From Paenibacillus_F chitinolyticus_A (lineage in GTDB: Bacteria; Bacillota; Bacilli; Paenibacillales; NBRC-103111): a stretch of 64,000 nucleotides of DNA. Each line of letters starts with the position of its first letter. Within the stretch, counting starts at the first letter, position 1. The DNA lies in the NCBI RefSeq assembly GCF_045038035.1, contig NZ_CP173427.1:1860001-1924000 (forward strand), in the 5' to 3' direction. Position numbers and translations under genes: made by a program. Below are positions 34,136 to 43,182 of this stretch, one piece after another. The notes beneath the pieces are model-generated. The model saw only the letters and a list, made by a program, of their open reading frames with translations. It did not search any database and was not told where the DNA came from.

Positions 34136-34411
34136 TTGGTCATGAACATTTACGGGTTGATCGATACATTGGCCCAAATTTACTTCTATATGATTTTCGG
34201 TTACGTGCTGCTTTCCTGGTTCCCGAATGCCCGCGAGAGCTTTATCGGCGAACTGCTGGCGAAACTCGTGGAGCCATATCTGAGCGCATTCCGCCGCTTT
34301 ATCCCGCCGATCGGCCCGCTTGATATTTCTCCGATCGTTGCCATGGGCGTATTCTGGCTCGTCGTCGCAGGCCTCAAAGTCGTGGTCGGCTACATTTTGA
34401 GGATATTCTAG
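34136..34411 (+). CDS. ylmG: YggT family membrane protein YlmG
   Basis: About 91 aa with two membrane segments and the family motif YVLLSWFPNARESFIGELLAK, then VEPYLSAFRRFIPPIGPLDISP. The TTG at 34136 is 6 nt from GAGGTGA; an ATG at 34142 (12 nt away) would remove two residues. YggT proteins are linked to division or osmotic stress by context only. The final base of its stop is the first base of the next gene. Confidence 0.88.
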   Translation: MVMNIYGLIDTLAQIYFYMIFGYVLLSWFPNARESFIGELLAKLVEPYLSAFRRFIPPIGPLDISPIVAMGVFWLVVAGLKVVVGYILRIF

Positions 34412-35190
34412 TGGCTAAAGAAATCTACGGGCATTTCCATCCCGATGAGCATGCTTTCGTGGACCGGGCCCAGGAGTGGGTCGAGAACGCCGCCCATCAC
34501 AAAGTGAAGCGGACGGACTTTCTCGATCCCCGGCAAGCTTTTATTCTGCGTACACTGGTTAACCGCAACCCCGACGTGAACTGCAGATTAGATGGCGGGT
34601 ACCCGGATGCGGAACGCCAGAGAGCGATTCTAGGGCCGGATTACCTGGATCTTCCGGGCGAAGATATGGGGCTGAGAGTCCTATCCGTAGAATCCGGTGA
34701 CAGCAAGTTCCAGGCGCTTAGTCACGGCGATTATATGGGAGCGATTCTGGCGCTCGGCATGAAAAGGGACAAGGTAGGGGATATTAACGTATCCGAACAG
34801 GGCTGCCATTTCGTCGTGGCGGAAGAAGCGGCCGATTATCTTCATCTCAATCTCAGCCAAGTGCACCGCGTACATGTGACGACCGAAATTTTGCCGATCG
34901 ATAAGTTGAGACCGTCCGCCGTCAAACTGGAGGAGATGTCGCTGTCCGTAGCTTCTCTCCGTCTGGATGGAATTGTAAGCGATGTATTCCGATTAAGCCG
35001 GGCCAAAGTTCTCATCCCGATCGGATCCGGCAAGTGCAAAGTGAACTGGAAGCCCGAAGAGAATCCGAGCGTCCCCCTGCAGGAAGGCGACGTCGTTTCT
35101 TTGCAGGGCTTTGGGCGTTTTCGTGTCCTGGAAATAGAAGGAGTGACGAAGAAAGGCAGAACCCGCATGAAAGTGGGCAAATACGTTTAA
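34411..35190 (+). CDS. ylmH: S4-domain RNA-binding protein YlmH
   Basis: 259 aa. The N-terminal and central region is typical of YlmH (KEIYGHFHPDEHAFVDRAQEW, then the RNRNPDVNCRLDGGYPDAER area). A C-terminal S4 domain (about residues 180-250; LSVASLRLDGIVSDVFRLSR) ends with GDVVSLQGFGRFRVLEIEG. YlmH/RqcP-family S4 proteins have been implicated in ribosome quality control and division. It starts with GTG overlapping the ylmG stop by 1 bp. divIVA follows 109 bp later with its own AGGAGGTG. Confidence 0.92.
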   Translation: MAKEIYGHFHPDEHAFVDRAQEWVENAAHHKVKRTDFLDPRQAFILRTLVNRNPDVNCRLDGGYPDAERQRAILGPDYLDLPGEDMGLRVLSVESGDSKFQALSHGDYMGAILALGMKRDKVGDINVSEQGCHFVVAEEAADYLHLNLSQVHRVHVTTEILPIDKLRPSAVKLEEMSLSVASLRLDGIVSDVFRLSRAKVLIPIGSGKCKVNWKPEENPSVPLQEGDVVSLQGFGRFRVLEIEGVTKKGRTRMKVGKYV

Positions 35191-35299
35191 CCTATTTTTA
35201 AGTGCGAGGAATAAAGGATTTTTCGCTTTTCTGTCGAAATTCTATTTCTTAACTGAACCGTACAAACTCTCCATCGGTTAACATTCTAGGAGGTGCACC

Positions 35300-35785
35300 A
35301 TGCCCTTAACACCACTCGATATACATAATAAAGAATTTGCGCGCTCTTTCCGCGGCTATGACGAAGATGACGTGAACGAATTTCTGGACCAGGTCATCAA
35401 GGACTACGAGGCCGTTATCCGTGAAAACAAAGAGCTCCAAAACCAAATTCTGGCGCTGCAGGAACGGCTGGATCACTTCTCCAATATTGAAGAAACGTTG
35501 AGCAAAACGATTATTGTCGCGCAGGAAGCCGCCGACGAAGTGAAGAACAACGCCAAGAAGGAAGCGCAGCTTGTACTCAAGGAAGCGGAAAAGAACGCCG
35601 ACCGGATTATCAACGAATCGTTGACGCGTTCCCGTAAAGTTTCGATGGAAACCGAAGAGCTTAAGAAGCAGGCGAGCATTTACCGCACACGTTTCCGCAC
35701 GCTGCTTGAAGCGCAGCTGGAGCTCCTTCAGGATGAAGGCTGGAAGACGCTCGATCACGACAAGGTGCTTGAACTCGAGAAGTAA
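35300..35785 (+). CDS. divIVA: Cell pole/septum protein DivIVA
   Basis: A 161-aa coiled-coil scaffold that marks strongly curved membrane. The N-terminal lipid-binding domain reads MPLTPLDIHNKEFARSFRGY, followed by DEDDVNEFLDQVIKDYE. A long coiled coil runs from about residue 35 to 130. In spore formers DivIVA helps place division proteins and anchor oriC at the pole. The ATG is 7 nt after AGGAGGTG. It is the last gene of the ylm group; the ileS T-box unit begins just downstream. Confidence 0.95.
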   Translation: MPLTPLDIHNKEFARSFRGYDEDDVNEFLDQVIKDYEAVIRENKELQNQILALQERLDHFSNIEETLSKTIIVAQEAADEVKNNAKKEAQLVLKEAEKNADRIINESLTRSRKVSMETEELKKQASIYRTRFRTLLEAQLELLQDEGWKTLDHDKVLELEK

Positions 35786-35806
35786 CCGGCTTCCAAGCGG
35801 GTTTCA

Positions 35807-35835
35807 TTGACTACCAGACCCGGATTCGATATACT
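35807..35835 (+). promoter_or_regulatory. Sigma-A promoter for the ileS T-box unit
   Basis: TTGACT, 17-bp spacer, TATACT; five of six matches in each box. The predicted start is near 35842, just upstream of the T-box structure. Confidence 0.85.
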
Positions 35836-35857
35836 TCGGGTAACTGAATCTTTCGTA

Positions 35858-36149
35858 AAGCGATGACTGGGCCAAGTATTCCGTACAGCAGTGTCAGCGA
35901 GTTAGGGTGGGTGTGAGCCTAATCTCTGCAGCGGACGAAAATCCCCCAGGAGCGTCTCTTGAAAAGCGAAGTAGGGAGCATCGGGTAATTCCGTTATCGA
36001 TTCGTCGAGTGAGACTGACAACCGGTCGTCATTTCTTTCATGCGGGAGGATTTCTGTTTGAGGGGATGGCAGCGGGCCGGAACGGTCTAACAAGGGTGGT
36101 ACCGCGAGCTTAACTTCTCGTCCCTTTTGGGATGGAGAAGTTTTTTGCA
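35858..36149 (+). promoter_or_regulatory. Isoleucine T-box riboswitch of ileS
   Basis: A tRNA-sensing leader. Stem I opens at GCGATGACTGGGCC with AAGTA, contains the AGCGAG and distal GGGTGTGAGCC elements, and closes through CCCAGG. The specifier codon is ATC (Ile) at 35941-35943, in GAAAATC. The T-box sequence AAGGGTGGTACCGCG is at 36092-36106, followed by a terminator stem (ACTTCTC...GAGAAGT) and T6 at about 36112-36149. Uncharged tRNA-Ile would stabilise the antiterminator and allow ileS transcription. This leader accounts for most of the 430-bp gap. Confidence 0.95.
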
Positions 36150-36215
36150 TTTTAGAGAGCAAGAGGGAATTGTCCCGGAAGGGATCAGCGTACTAAGACT
36201 AGGGAGTGAATCAAT

Positions 36216-38978
36216 TTGGATTACGGAAAAACATTGCAGCTGCTGAAAACGGACTTTCCGATGAGAGGTAACCTGCCCCAGGCAGAGCCTAAAATGCAAG
36301 CGCATTGGGAAGAAATCGACATTTACGCGAAAGTGCAGGAGAGCCGCAAAGGGCGGGAGAAGTTCATTTTGCACGACGGACCTCCGTACGCCAACGGGGA
36401 CATTCATATCGGCCATGCGCTGAACAAGATTCTGAAGGATGTTATCGTCCGCTTCAAAACGATGCAGGGCTACGATGCGCCGTATGTGCCGGGCTGGGAC
36501 ACGCACGGACTGCCGATTGAGCAGGCAATCGCCAACAGCGGCAAAGTGGACCGCAAAAAGATGTCCGTTGCCGAATTCCGCAAATACTGCGAAGAATACG
36601 CGCTTCAGTGGGTAGAGCGGCAGAAGGAACAATTCAAGCGTCTCGGAATCCGCGGTGACTGGGATCATCCTTATATCACGTTGCAGCCGGAATATGAGGC
36701 CGAGCAAATCCGCCTTTTCGGCAAAATGGTGAAAAAAGGATACATCTACAAAGGGCTGAAGCCGGTGTACTGGTCTCCATCCTCCGAGAGCGCTCTGGCT
36801 GAAGCCGAGATCGAATACAAAGAAAAAACCTCCCCGTCCATCTATGTCGCTTTCGATGTAGCGGACGGCAAAGGCAAGCTTCCGCAGGATGCGGCTGTCG
36901 TCATCTGGACGACCACTCCGTGGACGCTTCCGGCGAATCTGGGCATTTCCGTTCACCCGGACTTTACGTACGCTGTCGTGGAAGCGGGCGGCAAAAAATA
37001 TGTGCTGGCCGAAGGACTGCTGGAAGCGGCGGCGAAAGCCATCGGCTGGACCGATTACAGCATCGTCTCCACGGTTAAGGGAAGCGAGCTGGAGAACGTG
37101 ACCTGCAAGCATCCGTTCTACGACCGGGAGTCGCTTGTCATGCTGGGCGAGCACGTTACGCTGGAAGCCGGTACGGGCTGCGTTCATACCGCTCCCGGCC
37201 ACGGCGAGGATGATTTTATCGTCGGGCAGAAATACAAGATCGGCGTGCTTTGTCCCATTGACGATCAAGGGCACTTCACGGCGGAAGCGCCGGGGCTGGA
37301 AGGCGTTTTCTACGAAAAAGGAAACAAAACGATTCTGGAATGGCTGGAAAACAGCGGTCACCTGCTTCACGCTTCCTCCATCAATCACCAGTACGCGCAT
37401 GATTGGCGTACGAAAAAGCCGGTTATTTACCGGGCGACGGAGCAGTGGTTCGCTTCCATTGATAAATTCCGCGATGAAATGTTGGAAGAAATCAAAAAAA
37501 TCAAATGGACGCCTAACTGGGGCGAGATCCGCCTTCACAACATGATCGCGGATCGCGGAGACTGGTGTATTTCCCGCCAGCGCGTGTGGGGCGTACCGAT
37601 TCCGATTTTCTACTGCCGCAGCTGCAATCATCCGATCGTAAACGATGAGACCATCGAGCACGCGGCCAAGCTGTTCGAAAAAGAAGGCTCCAACGCGTGG
37701 TTCACGCTGACGGAGAAGGAGCTTCTGCCGGAAGGCCTTTTCTGCCCGGAATGCGGCCATGGCGAGTTCCGCAAAGAAACGGACATTATGGACGTCTGGT
37801 TCGATTCGGGTTCCTCCCATGCGGGAGTGCTGGCCAAGCGTCCCGAACTGCAGTGGCCGGCCGATCTGTATCTGGAAGGTTCCGACCAGTACCGCGGCTG
37901 GTACAACTCCTCCCTGATCACGGGCGTGGCGGTAAAAGGCCAGTCCCCGTACAAGGGGATTCTCAGCCACGGCTTTACTCTGGACGGCGAAGGCCGCAAA
38001 ATGTCCAAGTCGCTAGGCAACACAGTCGATCCGAGTCAAGTGTGCAACAAGCTTGGCGCCGACATTTTGCGTCTGTGGGTATCTTCGGTGGATTATCAGT
38101 CCGACGTGCGGATTTCCGACAACATCCTGAGCCAGATTACGGAAGTGTACCGTAAAATCCGCAACACGCTCCGTTTCCTGCTGGGCAACTTGAGCCATTT
38201 CGATCCGGTGAAGGACCGTGTGGATGTCGCCCAAATGAGCGAGCTGGACCAGTATGCCGTTATCCGCCTCAACAGAATGACGGAAAAAGTAATCAAAGCT
38301 TATGACGCATATGAGTTCCACGTCGTCTATCAAGCTGTTCATCACTTCTGCGCCGTGGAGATGAGTTCGTTCTACCTGGATATCATCAAAGACCGCCTGT
38401 ACGCGGACGCGGCCGACGATTCCGCCCGTAAAGCTTCGCAGACGGTACTATACGACGCCTTGCTTGCTATCACGAAGCTCATTGCGCCGATCCTGCCGCA
38501 TACGGCCGATGAAGTGTGGAAATACATCCCCGGCGTGGAGCTGGATAGCGTACAGATCAGCGAACTGCCGGAGATCCGCACGGATGTGTATAACCAAGAG
38601 CTGGAACAGAAGTGGGACGGCTTCCTGAATATCCGCGACGAAGTGCTTAAAGCGCTGGAAGAAGCGCGCAAGAACAAAACAATCGGCAACTCGTTGAGCG
38701 CCGCGGTTGATTTGTACCCGAGCGATGCGGCGTTCAAGCTGCTCAGCGGTTTCGACAAGCTCGATACGCTCTTCATCGTCTCGGCCGCAGCTCTGCATAA
38801 TCCGTCCGAGAAAGCGCCGGAAGGAAGCTATGAGGCTCAAGACCTTGCCGTGCAGGTGTCCGTCGCCGAGGGAGACAAATGCGAACGCTGCTGGATAGTC
38901 ACACCGGAAGTTGGGCAGAACAAAGAACACCCGACTCTGTGCGCAAGATGTGCGGAAGTAGTTTCCCGCCTCGAATAA
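36216..38978 (+). CDS. ileS: Isoleucyl-tRNA synthetase
   Basis: Class I synthetase charging tRNA-Ile, 920 aa (usual length). It starts at TTG 36216 after AGGGAGTGA. HIGH-type motif is NGDIHIGHAL near residue 62 and KMSKS is GRKMSKSLGN near residue 595. The editing (CP1) domain includes TTTPWTLPAN. The C-terminal zinc-binding segment is CERCWIVTPEVG with CARC. It is of the bacterial type with C-terminal zinc finger. It is controlled by the upstream T-box. Confidence 0.97.
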   Translation: MDYGKTLQLLKTDFPMRGNLPQAEPKMQAHWEEIDIYAKVQESRKGREKFILHDGPPYANGDIHIGHALNKILKDVIVRFKTMQGYDAPYVPGWDTHGLPIEQAIANSGKVDRKKMSVAEFRKYCEEYALQWVERQKEQFKRLGIRGDWDHPYITLQPEYEAEQIRLFGKMVKKGYIYKGLKPVYWSPSSESALAEAEIEYKEKTSPSIYVAFDVADGKGKLPQDAAVVIWTTTPWTLPANLGISVHPDFTYAVVEAGGKKYVLAEGLLEAAAKAIGWTDYSIVSTVKGSELENVTCKHPFYDRESLVMLGEHVTLEAGTGCVHTAPGHGEDDFIVGQKYKIGVLCPIDDQGHFTAEAPGLEGVFYEKGNKTILEWLENSGHLLHASSINHQYAHDWRTKKPVIYRATEQWFASIDKFRDEMLEEIKKIKWTPNWGEIRLHNMIADRGDWCISRQRVWGVPIPIFYCRSCNHPIVNDETIEHAAKLFEKEGSNAWFTLTEKELLPEGLFCPECGHGEFRKETDIMDVWFDSGSSHAGVLAKRPELQWPADLYLEGSDQYRGWYNSSLITGVAVKGQSPYKGILSHGFTLDGEGRKMSKSLGNTVDPSQVCNKLGADILRLWVSSVDYQSDVRISDNILSQITEVYRKIRNTLRFLLGNLSHFDPVKDRVDVAQMSELDQYAVIRLNRMTEKVIKAYDAYEFHVVYQAVHHFCAVEMSSFYLDIIKDRLYADAADDSARKASQTVLYDALLAITKLIAPILPHTADEVWKYIPGVELDSVQISELPEIRTDVYNQELEQKWDGFLNIRDEVLKALEEARKNKTIGNSLSAAVDLYPSDAAFKLLSGFDKLDTLFIVSAAALHNPSEKAPEGSYEAQDLAVQVSVAEGDKCERCWIVTPEVGQNKEHPTLCARCAEVVSRLE

Positions 38979-39046
38979 AGCAGCCCAGGTAATGGAATTC
39001 GCCGCCGTGTGGAGATAGGGGACACCAAATCTGCAGGAGCGATTTC

Positions 39047-39487
39047 ATGGATAACCTGAACGAAGAACGGAACGAACGGAATGACCGGAATGAATGGAAC
39101 AAACCCGTTAGTGCCCGGCTTCCGGAGGAAGATGCGGAGCTAGAGCACCGGGATTTGCCAACCAACGCCGCCCGTACGGACGATGAGGAAAAACGGCTCG
39201 TTCATCATATTCATGAGAAAGTAACCGAAATAGCGGCCAATATCGAACGGACGCAAATTGCCGATTACGTGACGCTGATGAACAAGCCGCGCAAACTCAT
39301 TTTCGCGAATCTCATAGCGGGGATTTCCAGGGGAGTGGGGCTCGGTCTCGGCATTACCGTATTCGCCGGTACCATCCTCTACGCACTGAAAGCTCTGGGC
39401 GCATTGAACCTGCCCATTATCGGCACTTACATTGCGGACCTTGTGGAGTATGTCCAGTTTCAACTGGAAGGGCGCCGGTTTTATTAA
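39047..39487 (+). CDS. DUF5665 family membrane protein
   Basis: 146 aa. A very polar N-terminus rich in Asn, Arg and Glu (DNLNEERNERNDRNEWNKP) precedes an acidic/helical stretch. The conserved DUF5665 region follows, ADYVTLMNKPRKLIFANLIA, then a Gly-rich membrane segment (SRGVGLGLGITVFAGTILYA) and a second hydrophobic segment near the C-terminus. No function is known. It is common in the genus-level neighbourhood after ileS, but its role cannot be inferred. It shares a bidirectional terminator with the convergent gene. Confidence 0.8.
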   Translation: MDNLNEERNERNDRNEWNKPVSARLPEEDAELEHRDLPTNAARTDDEEKRLVHHIHEKVTEIAANIERTQIADYVTLMNKPRKLIFANLIAGISRGVGLGLGITVFAGTILYALKALGALNLPIIGTYIADLVEYVQFQLEGRRFY

Positions 39488-39506
39488 CCGGGCGCGTTAC
39501 AAAGGA

Positions 39507-39540
39507 AAACGCAGAGCCGCTTGTTCAGCTCTGCGTTTCT
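39507..39540. terminator. Bidirectional terminator between the DUF5665 gene and the DksA-like gene
   Basis: Perfect 11-bp arms AAACGCAGAGC/GCTCTGCGTTT with a 10-nt loop, A-rich on one side and T-rich on the other. The stop codon of the minus-strand gene lies inside the loop and arm. Confidence 0.85.
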
Positions 39541-40262
39541 TCCGATGTATAATCCGGCTCAAGAAGAGGATCTCCTTCTTGATTATCCATATAAGAGCGA
39601 TAGGCTTTATTGCGAATAACGGATACATGATTGCCGTAAATATCGGTGGCAAGGAAGCTTTCGAACGGTTCCACATAGCCGTCAAGCTCGTCTGCCTCGA
39701 CGTACATGGCATTATAGTCGCCTATGTTCGGATCTTCCGCCATGGCGGGAGAGTCGGAATTGCCCCAGCTTTCCACGATCTGCCAGGCGTCTTCGCCGTC
39801 AAATTGATTTTGGTCCGAGCGTTCGTCCAGACTGGTCCGTCCGAAAGGCGGGGCAAGAAATTCCTCTTCCACAGGTCTTCTGTCGGATGCGTGCCGGTTC
39901 GGCACATGCTCCAGGCAGTACTGGGTTGTCGGAATTGCGCTTAACCGCTCGTAGGGAATGGTTCTGCCGCACTCGATACAAATCCCGTAGGTGCCGGCAG
40001 CCAGCCTTTCCAGTGCGAGATTGACCTGATCGAGATGACGTTCGGCATTTTCAAGCAGAGCGATGTCTTTTTCCCGCTCGAACATTTCCGTTCCCAAATC
40101 GGCGGGATGATTGTCGTACGTGGACAACTCTCCGGTGTTCTCGCCCATAGCCTGAGACATTCCGAAGTGTTCGTCGAGCTCTAACTGCTCTTTAAGTTCT
40201 TTTTTTTCAATGAGAAGCTGCTGTCTGAGTTGATCCGTTTGATTGGAAGTCAGTATACGCAT
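39525..40262 (-). CDS. TraR/DksA zinc-finger family protein, YteA-like
   Basis: 245 aa. An N-terminal coiled coil (LTSNQTDQLRQQLLIEKKEL) leads to NHPADLGTEMFEREKDIALL, a segment typical of YteA. A DksA-type zinc finger, GTYGICIECGRTIPYERL followed by YCLEH, has three Cys with a nearby His. The C-terminal ~120 residues are acidic and YteA-like (EDAWQIVESWGNSDSPAM). DksA relatives bind RNA polymerase; for this Gram-positive branch a role is not established. It is transcribed divergently from lspA. Confidence 0.85.
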   Translation of the reverse strand: MRILTSNQTDQLRQQLLIEKKELKEQLELDEHFGMSQAMGENTGELSTYDNHPADLGTEMFEREKDIALLENAERHLDQVNLALERLAAGTYGICIECGRTIPYERLSAIPTTQYCLEHVPNRHASDRRPVEEEFLAPPFGRTSLDERSDQNQFDGEDAWQIVESWGNSDSPAMAEDPNIGDYNAMYVEADELDGYVEPFESFLATDIYGNHVSVIRNKAYRSYMDNQEGDPLLEPDYTSEETQS

Positions 40263-40403
40263 GGGGGTACATCTCCCTTCGGAAGGTGGCCTGCAGCAAT
40301 AGGGTTTACGAAGGCTCCCTTTTTTAGTGTGGAAAATGAAAGCACCGCAGCCAAACGTTTAACGGGCGACAAGCGACAAGCCGTCGTCAGAGGAGGAATC
40401 CCG

Positions 40404-40901
40404 TTGTATTATTATTTACTTGCACTTATCGTCTTTTTGATTGATCAGGGGACCAAATGGCTCGTGGTTAAAAACATTCCGCTGCATGACTCCATTCCGG
40501 TGATCGGCGAGTTTTTCCAGCTGACTTCGCACCGCAACCGCGGCGCCGCCTTCGGAATTTTGCAGGACCAGCGCTGGTTCTTCATCTTGATTACTTTGGT
40601 AATCGTCGCGGGAGTTGTTTTGTATCTCAACAGGACCCGTAAAGCCGGGCAGAAGCTGATGTCTCTGGCGCTCGCTCTGCTTTTGGGAGGCGCGGTAGGA
40701 AATTTCCTGGACCGTCTTCTTTTCGGCGAGGTTGTCGATTTCCTTCAACTGCATTTTCAGTTTTCCTTTTTCGGCAAAGCGGTCGACTACATTTATCCGA
40801 TCTTTAACGTGGCGGACTCCGCGATCGTCATCGGCGTCATTCTGATTTTTATCGATTCGATCATCAGCTGGAAAAATGAAAAAAGAGGGACGGCATCATG
40901 A
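40404..40901 (+). CDS. lspA: Lipoprotein signal peptidase LspA
   Basis: Membrane aspartyl protease cleaving signal peptides of diacylglyceryl-prolipoproteins. The TTG at 40404, 7 nt from AGGAGG, gives 165 aa beginning YYYLLALIVFLIDQGTKWLV; the open frame upstream to 40230 is antisense to the DksA-like gene. There are four membrane segments. Conserved boxes are LTSHRNRGAAFGIL, the first catalytic Asp in GGAVGNFLDRL, and the second in FNVADSAIVIG. The stop overlaps the next start by 4 bp. Substrates in this window include the DUF4349 protein and the RND adaptor. Confidence 0.96.
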   Translation: MYYYLLALIVFLIDQGTKWLVVKNIPLHDSIPVIGEFFQLTSHRNRGAAFGILQDQRWFFILITLVIVAGVVLYLNRTRKAGQKLMSLALALLLGGAVGNFLDRLLFGEVVDFLQLHFQFSFFGKAVDYIYPIFNVADSAIVIGVILIFIDSIISWKNEKRGTAS

Positions 40902-41863
40902 GCGAACAAAACAACTATGAGTTGGAACAAAACGGCATGGATGAAACGGAAAGCGAACCGACGCGCTGGCAGGTCGAAGCCGGGCAAAACGGCGAAAGAA
41001 TCGACAAGCTTCTGTCCGATGCCTTGGATGGAGTGTCGCGTACGCAAATTCAGCAGTGGATTAAGGACGGTCATGCCCGGGTGGACGGCCGGAACGTAAA
41101 GCCTAACTACAAGCTGTCCGAAGGGCAGGTCGTCGATCTAGCCATTCCGGATCCCGAACCGCTGGATATCGCCGCGGAAAACATTCCCCTGGAGGTCGTT
41201 TACGAAGACGGGGACGTCATCGTGATCAACAAGCCGCGCGGACTGGTCGTGCATCCGGCTCCCGGTCATTACAGCGGTACGCTGGTGAATGCGCTGATGC
41301 ATCACTGTAAAGATTTGTCGGGCATCAACGGGGTTATGAGACCCGGCATCGTTCACCGCATCGACAAGGATACTTCCGGCTTGCTGATGATCGCCAAAAA
41401 CGATCAGGCCCATGCAAGTCTGGCCGAGCAGCTTAAGGAGCACAGCGTGACCCGCAAATATGTGGCGCTTGTCCACGGGAATTTGCAGCACGATCACGGA
41501 ACGATTGACGCCCCGATCGGCCGGGACAGCTATGACCGCAAGCTGTACACCGTGACGGACAAAAACTCCAAACACGCGGTCACGCATTTTGCCGTATTGG
41601 AGCGGTTTGACGGGTATACGCTGGTGGAGCTTAAACTTGAAACGGGCCGGACTCATCAGATCCGGGTCCATCTCAAGTTCATCGGGCATCCGCTTGTCGG
41701 AGACCCGTCCTACGGCCGCAGCAAGGGGATGACCATGGACGGTCAAGCGCTTCACGCGCAGATTCTCGGTTTTACCCATCCGCGGACAGGGGAGCGGCTC
41801 GAATTCGAGGCGCCGATTCCGGAGGATATGGCGGATCTTTTACACCGTCTGCGCAATTTGTAA
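40898..41863 (+). CDS. ylyB: RluA-family 23S rRNA pseudouridine synthase (RluD/YlyB type)
   Basis: 321 aa. An S4 RNA-binding domain (about residues 30-90; GERIDKLLSDALDGVSRTQI) precedes a catalytic domain. The signature HRIDKDTSGLLMIAKN has the catalytic Asp at residue 156. Other typical stretches are INKPRGLVVHPAPGHY, LETGRTHQIRVHL and LVGDPSYG. RluD-type enzymes modify helix 69 of 23S rRNA; the exact sites here are inferred. It is coupled to lspA by an ATGA overlap, the arrangement conserved in Bacillota. Confidence 0.93.
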   Translation: MSEQNNYELEQNGMDETESEPTRWQVEAGQNGERIDKLLSDALDGVSRTQIQQWIKDGHARVDGRNVKPNYKLSEGQVVDLAIPDPEPLDIAAENIPLEVVYEDGDVIVINKPRGLVVHPAPGHYSGTLVNALMHHCKDLSGINGVMRPGIVHRIDKDTSGLLMIAKNDQAHASLAEQLKEHSVTRKYVALVHGNLQHDHGTIDAPIGRDSYDRKLYTVTDKNSKHAVTHFAVLERFDGYTLVELKLETGRTHQIRVHLKFIGHPLVGDPSYGRSKGMTMDGQALHAQILGFTHPRTGERLEFEAPIPEDMADLLHRLRNL

Positions 41864-41940
41864 GGACAACTAGGGACAGGCGGAAGCCGGTCTCTCTTTT
41901 TTAAAACTAAGCGAACCTTTGGAGAGGGGAAGCACTCGGT

Positions 41941-43104
41941 ATGCAACCGATCATTAATCCGCAGGTAAAAGAGATTCAAATTTCGGGTATCCGTAAAATT
42001 GCGAATAAAGTCGCGGCAATGCCGGACGCACTGGCCTTAACGATGGGACAGCCGGATTTTCCGACGCCCGCCCATATTGTGGAGGCCGCGCAGAAAGCGC
42101 TCCAGGCAGGCAGGACGGTGTACACGCCCAATGCCGGACTCCCGGAGCTTAGAAAAGCCGCGGCGGACTTTGTCGGCTCCAAATACGGACTGTCCTTTGA
42201 CGGGAGCAGCGAAGTCATCGTGACGACGGGGGCAAGCGAGGCGCTCGACATTACGCTAAGGACTATTTTGACGCCGGGAGCGGAAGTTATTTTGCCCGGG
42301 CCGATTTATCCGGGCTACGAACCGCTGATTCGGCTGTGCGGGGGAGTGCCCGTTTATGTGGACACGCGGCCTTACGAGTTCAAGATGACCGCAGCCGCTC
42401 TGGAGCCTCATTTGACGGAGCGAACACGCTGCGTCGTTCTCGGCTATCCGAGCAATCCGACGGGGCAGATCATGACCAAGGCGGAATTGGCCGAGCTGGC
42501 AGCTCTTCTGGGAAGCCGAAACCTCTACGTTATTTCCGATGAGATTTACAGCGAGCTGGTGTACGGAGCCGAGCACGCTTCGATTGCCGCCCTGCCGGGC
42601 ATGAGAGAGAAGACGATCGTAATCAACGGTTTGTCGAAATCCCATTCCATGACCGGCTGGCGGATCGGCTTTACGTTTGCACCGGAAGCTTTGACCCAGC
42701 ACATGGTCAAGGTGCACCAATACAACGTCACCTGCGCAAGCTCCATCTCGCAGTATGCGGCTGTCGAGGCGCTCACCGCGGGCCGTGACGATGCTCTTCC
42801 GATGCGCCAGGCCTACGAGAACAGGCTGGAGCACGTATACGGCCGACTCCAGGCGATGGGACTGGAAGCCGTTAAACCGCAGGGAGCTTTCTACCTGTTC
42901 CCTTCCATTGCCCGGTTCGGGCTAGGTTCGGAACAGTTTGCTTACAGGCTGCTGGAAGAGCAGCGGGTCGCGGTCGTTCCGGGAGACGCGTTTTCACCGC
43001 TGGGCGAAGGTTACATCCGGCTGTCGTACGCCTATTCGCAGGAGGTGCTCGACGGAGCGCTGGACCGGCTGGAGGCCTTCATCCGCAAGCTAGACCGGAG
43101 CTGA
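41941..43104 (+). CDS. patA: PLP aminotransferase PatA, N-acetyl-LL-diaminopimelate aminotransferase
   Basis: A 387-aa class I/II aminotransferase. It opens INPQVKEIQISGIRKIANKV and MGQPDFPTPAHI, close to B. subtilis PatA. The PLP-binding lysine is in INGLSKSHSMTGWRIGF, and other motifs are GYPSNPTGQIM and SDEIYSELVY. PatA catalyses the transamination step of the acetylase branch of lysine/meso-DAP synthesis, and the other two enzymes of that branch (DapL, DapH) are the next genes on the opposite strand. That context supports this over a generic aspartate aminotransferase. The Shine-Dalgarno GAGAGGGG is upstream. Confidence 0.9.
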   Translation: MQPIINPQVKEIQISGIRKIANKVAAMPDALALTMGQPDFPTPAHIVEAAQKALQAGRTVYTPNAGLPELRKAAADFVGSKYGLSFDGSSEVIVTTGASEALDITLRTILTPGAEVILPGPIYPGYEPLIRLCGGVPVYVDTRPYEFKMTAAALEPHLTERTRCVVLGYPSNPTGQIMTKAELAELAALLGSRNLYVISDEIYSELVYGAEHASIAALPGMREKTIVINGLSKSHSMTGWRIGFTFAPEALTQHMVKVHQYNVTCASSISQYAAVEALTAGRDDALPMRQAYENRLEHVYGRLQAMGLEAVKPQGAFYLFPSIARFGLGSEQFAYRLLEEQRVAVVPGDAFSPLGEGYIRLSYAYSQEVLDGALDRLEAFIRKLDRS

Positions 43105-43123
43105 TCTCCCGCCGCGTGCCTAT

Positions 43124-43182
43124 AAAAAATCCCCTTTATCCGACCCGCTGCCTGGCAGAGGGGAGATAAAGGGGATTTTTTT
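43124..43182. terminator. Bidirectional terminator between patA and dapL
   Basis: Arms of 17 bp, AAAAAATCCCCTTTATC and GATAAAGGGGATTTTTT, are separated by 24 nt. Each strand offers a U-rich end. The dapL stop codon overlaps its edge. Confidence 0.9.

Noticed and set aside
35232..35238. TGTCGAA, a Spo0A-box-like heptamer upstream of divIVA
   Set aside because: Several such heptamers are expected by chance in 64 kb, and no supporting promoter arrangement is visible.
36087..37970. 627-codon open frame antisense to ileS
   Set aside because: A codon-structure shadow of a GC-rich gene. It has no Shine-Dalgarno and no recognisable domain, and it spans the T-box terminator.
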